A DNA stretch of 64,000 nucleotides from Aphanothece hegewaldii CCALA 016 (GTDB lineage Bacteria; Cyanobacteriota; Cyanobacteriia; Cyanobacteriales; Microcystaceae): NCBI RefSeq assembly GCF_003007785.1, contig NZ_PXOH01000020.1, positions 1 to 64,000 on the forward strand, written 5' to 3'. A program made the position numbers and the translations under genes. Every line of letters begins with the position of its first letter. Within the stretch, counting starts at the first letter, position 1. Shown one piece after another: positions 27,012-36,168 of this stretch. The notes below the pieces were generated by a model. That model saw only the letters and a program-made list of their open reading frames with translations, was not told the origin of the DNA and searched no databases.

Positions 27012-29123
27012 TTACAGATTAATGATATACGGACGAGTTAGTTTATCGAGTTGTTGTACCATTAAACTGAGGAATAAGCCGACATCTGTTACGACACCAA
27101 CTGATTCAACAGAACCCCGATCGCTTAATTTAGTCACGACAGCAGGATTAATATCAACACAAACCATCTTGACCCCCGCAGGTGTCATATTTCCAACACC
27201 GATCGAATGTAGCATCGAAGATAGCATCAGGATCAGATCTGCACCTTGAATCAGACGAGCATATTCAGATTGTGCTTTAATCAAATCCATTTCCGTATCG
27301 GGTAAAGGCCCATCATCTCGAATTGAACCTGCTAAACAGAAAGGCACATGATTTTTAACACATTCATATAATACGCCTTTTGTCAAGAGTCCTTGTTCAA
27401 CGGCTTTAGCAATACTTCCACAGCGACGAATTGCGTTAATAACTTTCAGGTGATGGCGATGTCCACCGCGAACAGGTACACCTCGTTGCATATCAACGCC
27501 TAAAGAGGTTCCCATCATGGATTGTTCGATGTCGTGAACGGCGATCGCATTTCCCCCTAGTAACGCATCCACATAGCCATCTCGAATCAGTTTAGCAAGA
27601 TGTTGACCGCCTCCAGTATGAATGACCACCGGTCCCGCTACCACCACAACTTTACCGCCCTGATCGCGGATTTGGCGCATTTCCCAGGCGATTTGTTCAA
27701 CGACTAATTCAACTCGTCTTTCACTGGAGACACCTGCACCCATAAAGGTAAATTCTTGACTACTGTTACGTTGTTCTCTCGACTCCGCTTGACGAATGGT
27801 GCGAATTCCTTCAACTCCAACCATCACGCGATCGCCCACTTTGAGATCTCGTAATAAAGTACAACGTGCTGTAAAACCTTGTGGAGTTTCTTCAACAACG
27901 ATCGCCCCATCCATGCGTTGATTGTTCACTTTGACCCATTCACAATTAACCCGTACTTCTGTCGGATAAATTGTACTAACATAGAAGTCATCAGGAGCTA
28001 CACCATCTTGTGTTACTACAACCGTATTAACATCACACAATTCTTGAGGACGGGGAAGAGCACCTAAATCGATCAACTGCATCATAATTTCTTCCATCAT
28101 CTCATGAGATGGCGCAGAAACTCGAACCTCAGCAACCGAGGTACTTTGACGTTCGACACCCAGGTTAAAATTTAAAACCTTGAAACTACCACCACTATTA
28201 ATTACAGTATCTAAAGCTTTATTCATGATACCCGCATCCAGTAGATGACCTTCTAGCTGAATAATACGACTTTCGATCGGATCATTAGCATGGACATCAT
28301 CTTGTCGAGGTTCAGTAACCCGTAAGGTTAGACATTTAGCTGCACCACCTGCTTTGAGAAACTCAGTTAAAGGCGTTTCCACCACTTCAAAACCAACATC
28401 AGCGATCCGTTTTTTGAGATCATCACTGATTTTATTCATAATGATGATGCGATTAATATTCACTGCATTACAAGCAAAATTAGCCGCGTCTGCTTCTTCG
28501 ACAATAATGCGTTTCTCTGCGGGGATACGTCTTTCGATTAAATGATTGGAATAGGCATCAAAAGCCGGGGGATAATACAGTAAATAGCCATCGGTGAGAG
28601 GACAAAAACAAGTATCTAAGTGATAGAACCGTTCATCGACCAAACGCAAGGATAAAACTTCTGTATCTAACCATTTTGCTATATAAGGATGTGAGTCAAG
28701 TTCTGTCCGAAACCCGTATCCTGCCCACAAACAACGTCCTTCTCGATCGAATAACGCATCGCCCGCGCCCTCAAAAGGTAAATCTTTGGGGAGTTCATAA
28801 ACGGTAAACCCATTCGCTTCAAACCATTCTTTAAAATATGGTTCTTCTCCTTGGCGTTCTTTGTGGAAAAAGCGACTTAAAACAACTGTTGTTCCTAATA
28901 CTAAACCTGCATTAGCGGTAAATACCATATCTGGCCAACCTTTTTGGGGTTCGACCAAATCTACGATCGCTCTATCTTTAATAATGTGATAAAGTTGCTC
29001 CCACTGAATCACTGCTTTATCTTGTGATGACTTGTGTACATTCCCTTCCATCCAAGGATTGATCACATAATCTACATCATAGTGATCGGGAGAACACATC
29101 AAAAAACGAATGGAATCCATCAT
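27012..29123 (-). CDS. argZ: Arginine dihydrolase / ornithine cyclodeaminase (ArgZ/AgrE)
   Basis: 703 residues. Residues 1 to about 280 are a guanidine-modifying amidinotransferase-fold domain with Asn71 in TANAG, FEGAGDALF, His168 in YHLDTCFCPL and catalytic Cys264 in GGAAKCLTLRV. It splits arginine into ornithine, CO2 and ammonia. The remainder is a LOR/SDH-type domain with a nucleotide-binding region (KVVVVAGPVVIHTGGG) that converts ornithine to proline in the Anabaena enzyme. It drives the cyanobacterial ornithine-ammonia cycle that mobilises cyanophycin nitrogen. Met2 is an alternative start. A perfect 14-bp palindrome (29134-29147) lies 10 bases upstream. Confidence 0.92.
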   Translation of the reverse strand: MMDSIRFLMCSPDHYDVDYVINPWMEGNVHKSSQDKAVIQWEQLYHIIKDRAIVDLVEPQKGWPDMVFTANAGLVLGTTVVLSRFFHKERQGEEPYFKEWFEANGFTVYELPKDLPFEGAGDALFDREGRCLWAGYGFRTELDSHPYIAKWLDTEVLSLRLVDERFYHLDTCFCPLTDGYLLYYPPAFDAYSNHLIERRIPAEKRIIVEEADAANFACNAVNINRIIIMNKISDDLKKRIADVGFEVVETPLTEFLKAGGAAKCLTLRVTEPRQDDVHANDPIESRIIQLEGHLLDAGIMNKALDTVINSGGSFKVLNFNLGVERQSTSVAEVRVSAPSHEMMEEIMMQLIDLGALPRPQELCDVNTVVVTQDGVAPDDFYVSTIYPTEVRVNCEWVKVNNQRMDGAIVVEETPQGFTARCTLLRDLKVGDRVMVGVEGIRTIRQAESREQRNSSQEFTFMGAGVSSERRVELVVEQIAWEMRQIRDQGGKVVVVAGPVVIHTGGGQHLAKLIRDGYVDALLGGNAIAVHDIEQSMMGTSLGVDMQRGVPVRGGHRHHLKVINAIRRCGSIAKAVEQGLLTKGVLYECVKNHVPFCLAGSIRDDGPLPDTEMDLIKAQSEYARLIQGADLILMLSSMLHSIGVGNMTPAGVKMVCVDINPAVVTKLSDRGSVESVGVVTDVGLFLSLMVQQLDKLTRPYIINL

Positions 29124-29410
29124 ATTTACTTTAAATTGTATACAATTGCTCTTTTAACGTTTAGTAGTCTGTCTATAGACGCACACTGAATCACGACTCA
29201 AGCCTCAAAAATCAGGTCAAAGAGTTTCCTTCTAGTTAATTTTAGCCTAACGTTCCATTATAGCATATTTTTTAGGATATATAACTTAAGTTTCAGTAAT
29301 GATTCTATCGATCGGCTAATCAATTAATGAATCTTGAGAAAGATAAAAACATATTTTTTAATTTCTATACTGGGTTGTTGAAATCAAAGTTATTCACCTA
29401 AATAATCATT
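29124..29410. promoter_or_regulatory. Divergent intergenic region of argZ, with a 14-bp palindrome
   Basis: 287 bp without a gene. The perfect palindrome AATTGTATACAATT (29134-29147) is only 10 bases from the argZ start, so it would act on the mRNA leader or as a downstream operator. No clear NtcA box (GTA-N8-TAC) was seen by eye. Confidence 0.3.
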
Positions 29411-29605
29411 ATGGAAACAAATCAAGAAGGTCAAGGTAGACATAGTTCGGTTTCAGAAGAAGCGGATGTTCATCCTACTGGAGATCCCAAAAAAGCCAAT
29501 CAAGGGAGACATAGTTCTGTTTCAGAAGAAGCAGATATTCAACCTACAGAAGATTCGCAAAAAGCCAATCAAGGGAGACATAGTTCTTATGATGAAAAAG
29601 AATAG
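29411..29605 (+). CDS. Small hydrophilic protein made of three QGRHSS repeats
   Basis: 64 residues. After METNQEG the protein is QGRHSSVSEEAD(V/I)(H/Q)PT(G/E)D...KAN twice (23 residues, 69-bp DNA period) and a third shortened unit QGRHSSYDEKE. It is acidic, lacks Cys, hydrophobic segments or a signal peptide, and is probably disordered. The frame is kept through the repeats and changes are mostly conservative, which argues for a real protein. I do not recognise a family. It lies 110 bases upstream of the rhodanese-like gene on the same strand. Confidence 0.6.
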   Translation: METNQEGQGRHSSVSEEADVHPTGDPKKANQGRHSSVSEEADIQPTEDSQKANQGRHSSYDEKE

Positions 29606-29714
29606 AGAGGAATAAGATTTATCTTTATTTATTTCATTCTTAAGAGAGAAGTGCGGATTAGAGTTATTGACTACAGTTTAAGTAATGTAATTTAGATTCA
29701 AGGAATATAAAATC

Positions 29715-30164
29715 ATGAAAGACCAAAAAATGCAAAGTAAAGAATTCCATCCCCAAGCAACTGCTCATGAATTAAAATCTCGTCTTAATAATGGTGAACC
29801 TGCTTTAACAATTATTGACATTCGTAGCCCTGAAGATTTTAGACAACGCCGTATTTTAGGTGCTATTACAATGCCGATGGAAAACTTAATGCAATCGAGC
29901 GAGTTTAGCTTTGATTATAATCGAGATATCTATGTTTATGGTGCTTCTGAAGAAGATACAGCAACTGCAGCTAATTACTTACGACAAGCAGGATTTGGAC
30001 GAGTAGCAGAACTGAAAGGCGGTATTGATGCTTTCCAAGAAATTGGCGGAAGTGTTGAAGGTATTGCTACTAATGAAGATGCTCCTAGTCCCGATAATTA
30101 TAATGTAGTTTCTCGCCTAAATCAATTTGCAAAAGAAAAAGCTATAGAAAAATCTATGTCATAA
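29715..30164 (+). CDS. Rhodanese-like domain protein without the catalytic cysteine
   Basis: 149 residues. A single rhodanese fold covers about 12-115: TIIDIRSPEDFRQRRILGAI is the CH2A region and GFGRVAELKGGIDAF the C-terminal strand-loop. In the active-site loop, where sulfurtransferases have Cys, this protein reads YVYGASEEDTA with Gly76, so it cannot transfer sulfur and is more likely a binding or regulatory module. The C-terminal 35 residues are polar. The hairpin at 30176-30206 ends the gene. Confidence 0.82.
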   Translation: MKDQKMQSKEFHPQATAHELKSRLNNGEPALTIIDIRSPEDFRQRRILGAITMPMENLMQSSEFSFDYNRDIYVYGASEEDTATAANYLRQAGFGRVAELKGGIDAFQEIGGSVEGIATNEDAPSPDNYNVVSRLNQFAKEKAIEKSMS

Positions 30165-30175
30165 TTATCAGGCGA

Positions 30176-30206
30176 TATAGAGATGTAATTAACTTGCATC
30201 TCTATA
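30176..30206. terminator. Bidirectional terminator between convergent genes
   Basis: TATAGAGATG (30176-30185) pairs perfectly with CATCTCTATA (30197-30206), a 10-bp stem in the 47-bp gap between the rhodanese-like gene and the convergent DUF4385 gene. A/T-rich tails flank both sides. Confidence 0.65.
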
Positions 30207-30211
30207 AATAA

Positions 30212-30712
30212 TTATATTCTTTGTTCATACATTTTTTGATGTTTTAATTTTAGCTCTAAATATTTTTGATTTGTTTTGGCTTGGCACCATTTCTCTTTAA
30301 ATATTTCAGCAGATTGAGCTTTAATTAAATCATTTTGATAGGGTAAAATTTGTTGTCGTAAAAGCTTTTGTTCAGCTTCAGTGGTAGCTTTTTGCGGATT
30401 ACTTTGATATTTTCGACCACCTTTATGATTTGCATAGCGACGAGAACGAGTATAGCCCATCTGTAAAAATTTGCGAGCCATATCCGCGCCTACAAAATCA
30501 TCTTTTTCTAAATAATCAAGAAAAAGTTGATAGATTTTTTCACTAGAATTTTTAGCAATTTCGGGTGTTTTAAATCGCCAGTAAGGTAATATTTCTGATT
30601 TATATGGTTCTACTAGCAAAACGCCCTGTTCACCTTTGCCAATTCTATACAATTCTGGTGAAGAACGAAAGTCAATAGTTTTAAAATCTAATGAATAATC
30701 AAAAGACGGCAT
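30212..30712 (-). CDS. DUF4385 protein
   Basis: 166 residues. The opening FDYSLDFKTIDFRSSPELYRIGKGEQGVL-type sequence, LPYWRFKTPEIA, the DDFVGADMARKFLQMGYTRS stretch and RRYANHKGGRKY match DUF4385, a family found in bacteria, some phages and eukaryotes. No function is established to my knowledge. It has no signal or membrane segment. The two neighbours on this strand are the FkbM gene upstream and a terminator downstream. Confidence 0.75.
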   Translation of the reverse strand: MPSFDYSLDFKTIDFRSSPELYRIGKGEQGVLLVEPYKSEILPYWRFKTPEIAKNSSEKIYQLFLDYLEKDDFVGADMARKFLQMGYTRSRRYANHKGGRKYQSNPQKATTEAEQKLLRQQILPYQNDLIKAQSAEIFKEKWCQAKTNQKYLELKLKHQKMYEQRI

Positions 30713-30813
30713 GACTTGAGCATATAATTTTTTAGGTAATCTTCATTTTAGAAGCGAGCAACGGCTGGCACATCTACTAAAAGAAATAAACCTATTGATG
30801 ATTGATATTTTAC

Positions 30814-31518
30814 TTAGTAAGTTTCAATAGAATCACCATATTTTATTTTTTCAATACGTCGTTTTAGTCCCCACCAATTTCGGACAATATGACGTAACCA
30901 CAAATACTCAATTTGGGAAATTTGACAGAGTTTGGTATTAATTAGCCAAGTATCATAATAACAGCCTAAATATCGACTAATCCATAAAAAACCTAAAGAC
31001 TCAAAACGGTTAATTAGTTTTTCTATTTCTGGTTTATCGACAAAATTAACATGATCATGAAATTCTACAGTTAGTTGAGCAATAGATTTAAGGAATTCGT
31101 CTGAACATGAGTTTAAAACATCAATTTCTACACCTTCAATATCCATTTTAATCAGATCAATTTTTTGCCATCCTAATTCTGAAACAAGTTCATCTAAACG
31201 TTTTCCCTGAACTGTAATAGTATCTTGATGCAATTGGGGATTATAAATTAGTGATGAAGACACAGGAATATCACTGAGATTAAAATTTACGGGTTGACTG
31301 ACATTAGTAATTGCTAAATTATATTTTTTAATTTGATTACTCTCTTTGATTTGAGAAAATAATTTTGGTGAAGGTTCTACAATAACACATTGACAGTTAA
31401 AGCGTTCAACCATTGCTTGAGAAAATGTACCTTGATTTCCTCCTAAATCCAAAATTAAAGAATTTTCATTAAGATAACGTGAATGTAAACTATGATCTTC
31501 GATGATTTGAAAGCCCAT
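30814..31518 (-). CDS. FkbM-family methyltransferase
   Basis: 234 residues. SAM-binding motif I is LILDLGGNQGTFSQ (about 23-36), followed by CVIVEPSPKLF (motif II) and IDLIKMDIEGVEIDVL, the FkbM signature DIEGxE. FkbM-type enzymes O-methylate sugars or polyketides. In cyanobacteria they often belong to surface-glycan loci, but here no glycosyltransferase is adjacent. It starts about 50 bases from a perfect 28-bp palindrome. Confidence 0.85.
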   Translation of the reverse strand: MGFQIIEDHSLHSRYLNENSLILDLGGNQGTFSQAMVERFNCQCVIVEPSPKLFSQIKESNQIKKYNLAITNVSQPVNFNLSDIPVSSSLIYNPQLHQDTITVQGKRLDELVSELGWQKIDLIKMDIEGVEIDVLNSCSDEFLKSIAQLTVEFHDHVNFVDKPEIEKLINRFESLGFLWISRYLGCYYDTWLINTKLCQISQIEYLWLRHIVRNWWGLKRRIEKIKYGDSIETY

Positions 31519-31569
31519 AATGTGAAAAAAGTCAATAAATATGAATGCTATTAGCCGCTCATTATATCA

Positions 31570-31597
31570 GTAGAGACGCGCCATGGCGCGTCTCTAC
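31570..31597. repeat. Perfect 28-bp GC-rich palindrome (REP-like)
   Basis: GTAGAGACGCGCCA and its exact reverse complement meet without a spacer. Its base composition is far from the surrounding AT-rich DNA. Such palindromes are dispersed in many cyanobacterial genomes. About 20 bases further, at 31618-31641, lies another dispersed motif, GGTAGAAAGACCAAACCCCT. Confidence 0.85.
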
Positions 31598-31681
31598 AAA
31601 TTGGGTTTGAATTATTTTAGGGTAGAAAGACCAAACCCCTACTTAAAGAAGACAATTTATCGGGGGATTTAGGATAATATT

Positions 31682-32503
31682 TTATGAACTTTGAGCAATA
31701 TTTTGATTTAACTTACCGCTACGATAGCCTTCTAAATCCAGTGTGACATAGGTAAAGCCAAATTGTTGAAAGATGGCGACTAACTCAGGAAGATTGGTTT
31801 TAAGAATAAAATCTGGGATTTGTGCTGATGGTAATTCAATTCTAGCCGTTTCCCCATCAGAACGCACTCTTATACTACGATAACCCAGTTGACGCAAATA
31901 CATTTCAGCACGTCCAACTCGTTGTAATTTTTCCAGTGTAATTTCTTCACCATAGGGAAAACGAGAACTTAAACAAGGTTGTGCAGGTTTATCCCACCAA
32001 GGTAGCCCTAAATATTGTGAAATTTGGCGTATTTCTGGTTTAGTAAGCCTTATTTCGGCTAATGGCGATCGCACTCCTCGTTCTTTTGCTGCTTGTATTC
32101 CAGGGCGATAGTCTTGTAAGTCATCAGCATTCACGCCATCAATAACATAAGGATAACCTTTTTTTATGGCTAGAGGTTTTAACGTGTCGTGGAGTTCGCT
32201 TTTACAAAAATAGCATCGATTGACGGGATTAGATGTATAGTTGGGATTTTCCATCTCCATTGTAAAAATTAATTCTTGTCTAATTCCGATATAATCAGCT
32301 TGTGCGATCGCGTCTTCTAGTTCTTCGGGAAGTAAGGAGGGAGAAACCGCCGTAATAGCGAGGGCTTTTTCACCAAGAACATCATAAGCTAGTTTAGCAA
32401 CAAGGGTACTATCTACGCCACCAGAATAGGCTATTAACGCCCTTTCCATTTCAGCTAATAGGTTTTTTAATGCTTCTAATTTTTCTAAAATAACGGAATT
32501 CAT
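31682..32503 (-). CDS. larE: ATP-dependent sacrificial sulfur transferase LarE
   Basis: 273 residues of the PP-loop family. The ATP loop is LIAYSGGVDSTLVAK (about 23-37), followed by NRCYFCKSELH, the VIDGVNADDLQDYRPG substrate region and CLSSRFPYG. LarE uses its own cysteine as sulfur donor for the nickel-pincer cofactor of lactate racemase-type enzymes; LarB and LarC are not in this window. Related cyanobacterial proteins may serve other pincer enzymes. Start MNSVILEKL at 32503. Confidence 0.88.
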   Translation of the reverse strand: MNSVILEKLEALKNLLAEMERALIAYSGGVDSTLVAKLAYDVLGEKALAITAVSPSLLPEELEDAIAQADYIGIRQELIFTMEMENPNYTSNPVNRCYFCKSELHDTLKPLAIKKGYPYVIDGVNADDLQDYRPGIQAAKERGVRSPLAEIRLTKPEIRQISQYLGLPWWDKPAQPCLSSRFPYGEEITLEKLQRVGRAEMYLRQLGYRSIRVRSDGETARIELPSAQIPDFILKTNLPELVAIFQQFGFTYVTLDLEGYRSGKLNQNIAQSS

Positions 32504-32668
32504 ATTGATATGAGCATGATGTCTCGTTATTCGATCTTACCGTTTCTTGCGGTTGGTTGTTGAGGTAATATGTTTTGCTGCTGCTTCCATACTACATTTA
32601 TTTTAACGTCAGTTCGATGGGCTTCTATATACTTCCCTCTCCAATATATAAACAAATTCCTCATAGTT

Positions 32669-32762
32669 CCCTCTCCTTGTAGGAGAGGGCTAGGGTGAGG
32701 TTGAGAGGGCTAGGGTGAGGTTGAGAGGGCTAGGGTTAGGTTGAGAGGGCTAGGGTTAGGTT
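32669..32762. repeat. REP hairpin with four 20-bp tandem copies running into rsmH
   Basis: CCCTCTCCT-TGT-AGGAGAGGG (32669-32689) is a perfect hairpin. Its right arm starts four head-to-tail 20-bp units GAGAGGGCTAGGGTKAGGTT (32683-32702, 32703-32722, 32723-32742, 32743-32762). The first two have G at the variable base, the last two T. The last unit contains the rsmH stop codon (32756-32758) and its final codons. Confidence 0.9.
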
Positions 32763-33646
32763 GATATTTTGCGTGCAAATCGTAATTTTGCTGAACGAGA
32801 ACGAGGATTATGCTCAATTTCGCTGTCTTGAGGTATAATAGGCTTTTTGGTAAGAACTTCTAGCTGTTCTGATTGTCGGAAATAGTGTTTAACGATGCGA
32901 TCTTCGAGACTGTGAAAGCTAATAATTCCAATAATTCCATCAGGTTTTAACCAAGTTGGAAATCGATTTAAAAACTGTTCTAGGGATTTTAATTCTTCAT
33001 TAACAGCGATGCGGAGGGATTGAAAAACTCTTGTAGCGGGATGAATACGCCCATAACGGTAGCTGCGGGGCACACAACGAGCGATCGCATCAGCTAAATC
33101 AGTTGTTGTAGTAAAAGGGCGTTGTTGTACAATTTGTCGAGCAATACGACGGGATAAACGTTCCTCGCCATATTCATAGAATAAATTGGCTAAATCAGTT
33201 TCTTTCCAATAATTAATGATATCAGCCGCCGTTAAAGATTGACTGCGATCCATCCGCATATCAAGGGGAGATGGATGACGAAAACTAAAACCGCGATCGC
33301 TCTGATCAAACTGTGGAGAACTGACCCCTAGATCAGCGATAATACCATCAAACTGAATCTGATCTGGAGTGTAGTCAGCAAAATTCCCTTGCCATACGGT
33401 TAGTCTTTCGGGGTAATATTCGGCTAACATTTGAGTCGTTGATGCGATCGCCATCTCATCTCGATCAATACCCGTTACTCGTGTATCACAGAAAGCTTCT
33501 AAAATTAGACGAGTATGACCGCCTCCTCCTAGAGTAGCATCAAGGTAATGTCCACTTGGCTGAAGTTTTAAACCTGTGATCAATTCTTTACTAAGTACCG
33601 AAAGATGTACAAAATTAGGAGATGATGATGAGAAAGAAAAAACCAT
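32756..33646 (-). CDS. rsmH: 16S rRNA (cytosine(1402)-N(4))-methyltransferase
   Basis: 296 residues (MraW). Conserved pieces: [13 protein letters not shown], the SAM loop [70 protein letters not shown] and [16 protein letters not shown]. It modifies C1402 in the ribosomal decoding centre. The last residues and stop codon come from the tandem repeat at 32683-32762. It is not in a dcw cluster here; the divergent neighbour is a DUF4168 gene. Confidence 0.95.
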   Translation of the reverse strand: MVFSFSSSSPNFVHLSVLSKELITGLKLQPSGHYLDATLGGGGHTRLILEAFCDTRVTGIDRDEMAIASTTQMLAEYYPERLTVWQGNFADYTPDQIQFDGIIADLGVSSPQFDQSDRGFSFRHPSPLDMRMDRSQSLTAADIINYWKETDLANLFYEYGEERLSRRIARQIVQQRPFTTTTDLADAIARCVPRSYRYGRIHPATRVFQSLRIAVNEELKSLEQFLNRFPTWLKPDGIIGIISFHSLEDRIVKHYFRQSEQLEVLTKKPIIPQDSEIEHNPRSRSAKLRFARKIST

Positions 33647-33690
33647 TGTTATCAGAAATTAAGGATAATATTTCAAATATTTATTCATTA

Positions 33691-33795
33691 ATGAGCAATA
33701 CATTAGATTTACAGGAACTTATCATGTTTAAAATTCTTCAAAAACCTAAAGAATCTCTCTGGGGATCTCGTTATAATTATAGATTGGGCGAATAA
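33691..33795 (+). CDS. Possible 34-residue leader peptide
   Basis: An ATG-started frame (MSNTLDLQELIMFKILQKP..., ending NYRLGE) fills the gap between rsmH and the DUF4168 gene and stops 5 bases before the DUF4168 ATG. No clear ribosome site precedes it. It could be a coupled leader peptide, a gene remnant or chance. Confidence 0.25.
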   Translation: MSNTLDLQELIMFKILQKPKESLWGSRYNYRLGE

Positions 33796-33800
33796 GGTGC

Positions 33801-34286
33801 ATGTTCATTTTTGGCTCTTCCCTATTTGACTGGAGCAGAGTTTTGACACGCTTGTTAATAACCAGTGTTTTGTCTACCTTGGGAATTATGTTTGGTATGG
33901 TTCCTGAATTCTCTGGGCATTATTCCCAGTTTAATTTTAATTATTCAGCTTATACGCAAGATTTTACAGATAATCAGGTTAATCAATATGCTAAAGCTGT
34001 ATTACAAATGGAGTCTTATCGCCAACAAGCTTATCAAGATATTACCCAAATTTTGGGAAAAACACCACCTGAGATTGCTTGTAATCAACGGAATAGCTTT
34101 AGAAGTTTACCACCTTCGGCGCAGAGAATCGCAATAGATTACTGCAATACATCTAAAAAAATTGTTGAAAGCAGTGGACTCAGTACCTCCCAATTTAATG
34201 CTATCACGTTGCGAGTTCGCTCTGATGAAAGCTTAAAACGACGCATTCAAAACGAAATACGTCGAATTCAACAAGCAAATAACTAA
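33801..34286 (+). CDS. DUF4168 protein
   Basis: 161 residues. A hydrophobic N-terminus (about 14-35) looks like a signal peptide or anchor. The body has [23 protein letters not shown] and, near the end, [30 protein letters not shown], the DUF4168 pattern of an alpha-helical exported protein family. Function unknown. The ureE start follows 5 bases after its stop, so the genes are probably co-transcribed. Confidence 0.72.
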   Translation: MFIFGSSLFDWSRVLTRLLITSVLSTLGIMFGMVPEFSGHYSQFNFNYSAYTQDFTDNQVNQYAKAVLQMESYRQQAYQDITQILGKTPPEIACNQRNSFRSLPPSAQRIAIDYCNTSKKIVESSGLSTSQFNAITLRVRSDESLKRRIQNEIRRIQQANN

Positions 34287-34291
34287 ATGTT

Positions 34292-34732
34292 ATGCTAATT
34301 TTTACACAATATCTATCTTTACCTGCTAACGCTTCAGTAGACAAAATTCTCTTTACACTTCCTCTATGGTCCTTTGAACGTCTAAAAAGTCGCTACCGTT
34401 TTGAATTAGATGATGGACAAGTTGTATTTATTCAACTCAAACGAGGAACAATCTTACAAGATGGAGATATTTTACAAACCGAGACAGGTGAGTGTCTGAA
34501 AATTATTGCTAAACCCGAACCCGTTTTAACCATCACGACAAGCGATCGACATTTACTCCTACGAACAGTTTACCATTTAGGTAATCGTCATGTTCCAGTC
34601 GAAATTACCCCCGACTATTTACGCATTGCACCCGATCCCGTCTTGCAACAAATGCTAGAACACTTAGGAGTCGATTTTATTGCAGAAATTCAGCCTTTTT
34701 ACCCCGAAATCGGTGCATATCATCAACATTAG
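34292..34732 (+). CDS. ureE: Urease accessory protein UreE
   Basis: 146 residues. UreE is the nickel chaperone that feeds the urease active site. Family features are [23 protein letters not shown] in the N-terminal domain, [22 protein letters not shown] with the conserved dimer-interface His, and a short His-containing tail (AYHQH). Urease structural genes are absent; urease genes are commonly scattered in cyanobacteria. The M24 peptidase starts 2 bases after its stop. Confidence 0.92.
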   Translation: MLIFTQYLSLPANASVDKILFTLPLWSFERLKSRYRFELDDGQVVFIQLKRGTILQDGDILQTETGECLKIIAKPEPVLTITTSDRHLLLRTVYHLGNRHVPVEITPDYLRIAPDPVLQQMLEHLGVDFIAEIQPFYPEIGAYHQH

Positions 34733-34734
34733 AT

Positions 34735-36078
34735 ATGAAACAAATCTTAAAACAGCGACGGCTTTCTTTAGCCGAATTATGCCAAACGCCTGTTATTCTA
34801 TGGTCAGGTGGTGCAATTTCTCGCAATTTTCCCGCTAACCGTTATCCGTTTCGTGCGAGTAGCCATTTTCTTTATTTTGCCGGAATTCCTTTAGAAAATG
34901 CCGCAATTAAGTTAGATCAAGGAAAACTAGAATTATTTATCGATGATCCTGATCCGAGTCTTACCCTGTGGCATGGTGAAACTCCACTCCGTGCCGAAAT
35001 AGCTGATAAAATTGGAGCAGATGCCGCTTACCCCCTGTCAGAATTAGCCCATCATACCAAAGATGCCGCAACAATTCCCGTTCAAGATCCCAATACTTAT
35101 AAGCAACAATGTCAGCATCTAAACCGTTTTCTTACCTTTGAGGGGATAGAATTAGATTTAGCCCAAGCTATCATCACGCTGCGGCTCGCCCATGATGCAG
35201 CAGCCCTAGAGGAACTTAAAAAATCTGCTTCAGTTGCCGTTTTAGCACACCTAGCAGGAATGAAAGCTAGTCGAAATGCGAAAACAGAAGCCGAGATTAG
35301 AGCAGCGATGGAATCGGTCATTATTGCCCATGATATGACCTGTGCTTATAACAGTATTGTGACGGTACACGGAGAGATTCTACACAACGAGCAGTATGAT
35401 CATTTTTTAGAGTCAGGAGACTTATTATTAGCCGATGTGGGGGCGGAAACGTATTTAGGATGGGCATCCGATATTACGCGAACTTGGCCAATTTCTGGGC
35501 AATTTTCCCCTACCCAACGCGATATTTATGATGTGGTTTTGGCGGCTCACGATGCGTGTATTGCTAAAATGTGTCCAGGTGTGGAATATCGAGAGATCCA
35601 TTTACTCGCTGCTAGGGTGATGGCGGAAGGTTTAGTCAGTTTGGGGATATTACAGGGTGATCCTGATAGTTTAGTAGAAATGGATGCTCACGCGCTGTTT
35701 TTTCCTCATGGTATTGGGCATTTACTCGGTTTAGATGTTCATGATATGGAAGATTTAGGGGATTTAGCAGGATACGAAAATGGCAGAATTAGAAGTAATC
35801 GCTTTGGTTTGGGCTATTTACGCTTAGATCGACCCTTGCGATCGCAGATGCTCGTTACGATTGAACCTGGATTCTATCAAGTGAGTGCTATATTAGGAAA
35901 TCCTGACATTAGAACAAAATATCGATCGGTGGTTAACTGGGATAAATTAAGCCAGTTTGAGGATGTACGAGGAATCCGAATCGAAGACGATGTATTGATT
36001 ACAGACAATGGAATCGAAGTCTTAACCGCAGCATTACCGACGCAAGCGGATCATATAGAAGAAATTATTAGAGATTAA
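34735..36078 (+). CDS. Aminopeptidase P-type M24 metallopeptidase
   Basis: 447 residues. An aminopeptidase P N-terminal domain (1 to about 150: GGAISRNFPANRYPFRASSHFLYF) precedes the pita-bread M24 domain. Metal ligands are visible: the two Asp in LLADVGAETYLGWASDITRTW, His in FPHGIGHLLGLDVHD, Glu in VTIEPGFY and Glu in IRIEDDVLI. It removes an N-terminal residue preceding proline, in the cytoplasm. It follows ureE by 2 bases and probably shares its transcript. Confidence 0.9.
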   Translation: MKQILKQRRLSLAELCQTPVILWSGGAISRNFPANRYPFRASSHFLYFAGIPLENAAIKLDQGKLELFIDDPDPSLTLWHGETPLRAEIADKIGADAAYPLSELAHHTKDAATIPVQDPNTYKQQCQHLNRFLTFEGIELDLAQAIITLRLAHDAAALEELKKSASVAVLAHLAGMKASRNAKTEAEIRAAMESVIIAHDMTCAYNSIVTVHGEILHNEQYDHFLESGDLLLADVGAETYLGWASDITRTWPISGQFSPTQRDIYDVVLAAHDACIAKMCPGVEYREIHLLAARVMAEGLVSLGILQGDPDSLVEMDAHALFFPHGIGHLLGLDVHDMEDLGDLAGYENGRIRSNRFGLGYLRLDRPLRSQMLVTIEPGFYQVSAILGNPDIRTKYRSVVNWDKLSQFEDVRGIRIEDDVLITDNGIEVLTAALPTQADHIEEIIRD

Positions 36079-36168
36079 GAAACTGTTTAGATCTTCATTT
36101 TGTAAGCAATTTAGCAGTTTAATTATAAGTAAAGGTTTACTTATTTTCGTTCTCTTCATTTTTATCTT

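Noticed and set aside
29134..29147. NtcA or ArgR site before argZ
   Set aside because: The palindrome AATTGTATACAATT does not fit GTA-N8-TAC, and it is only 10 bases from the start codon; no regulator can be named.
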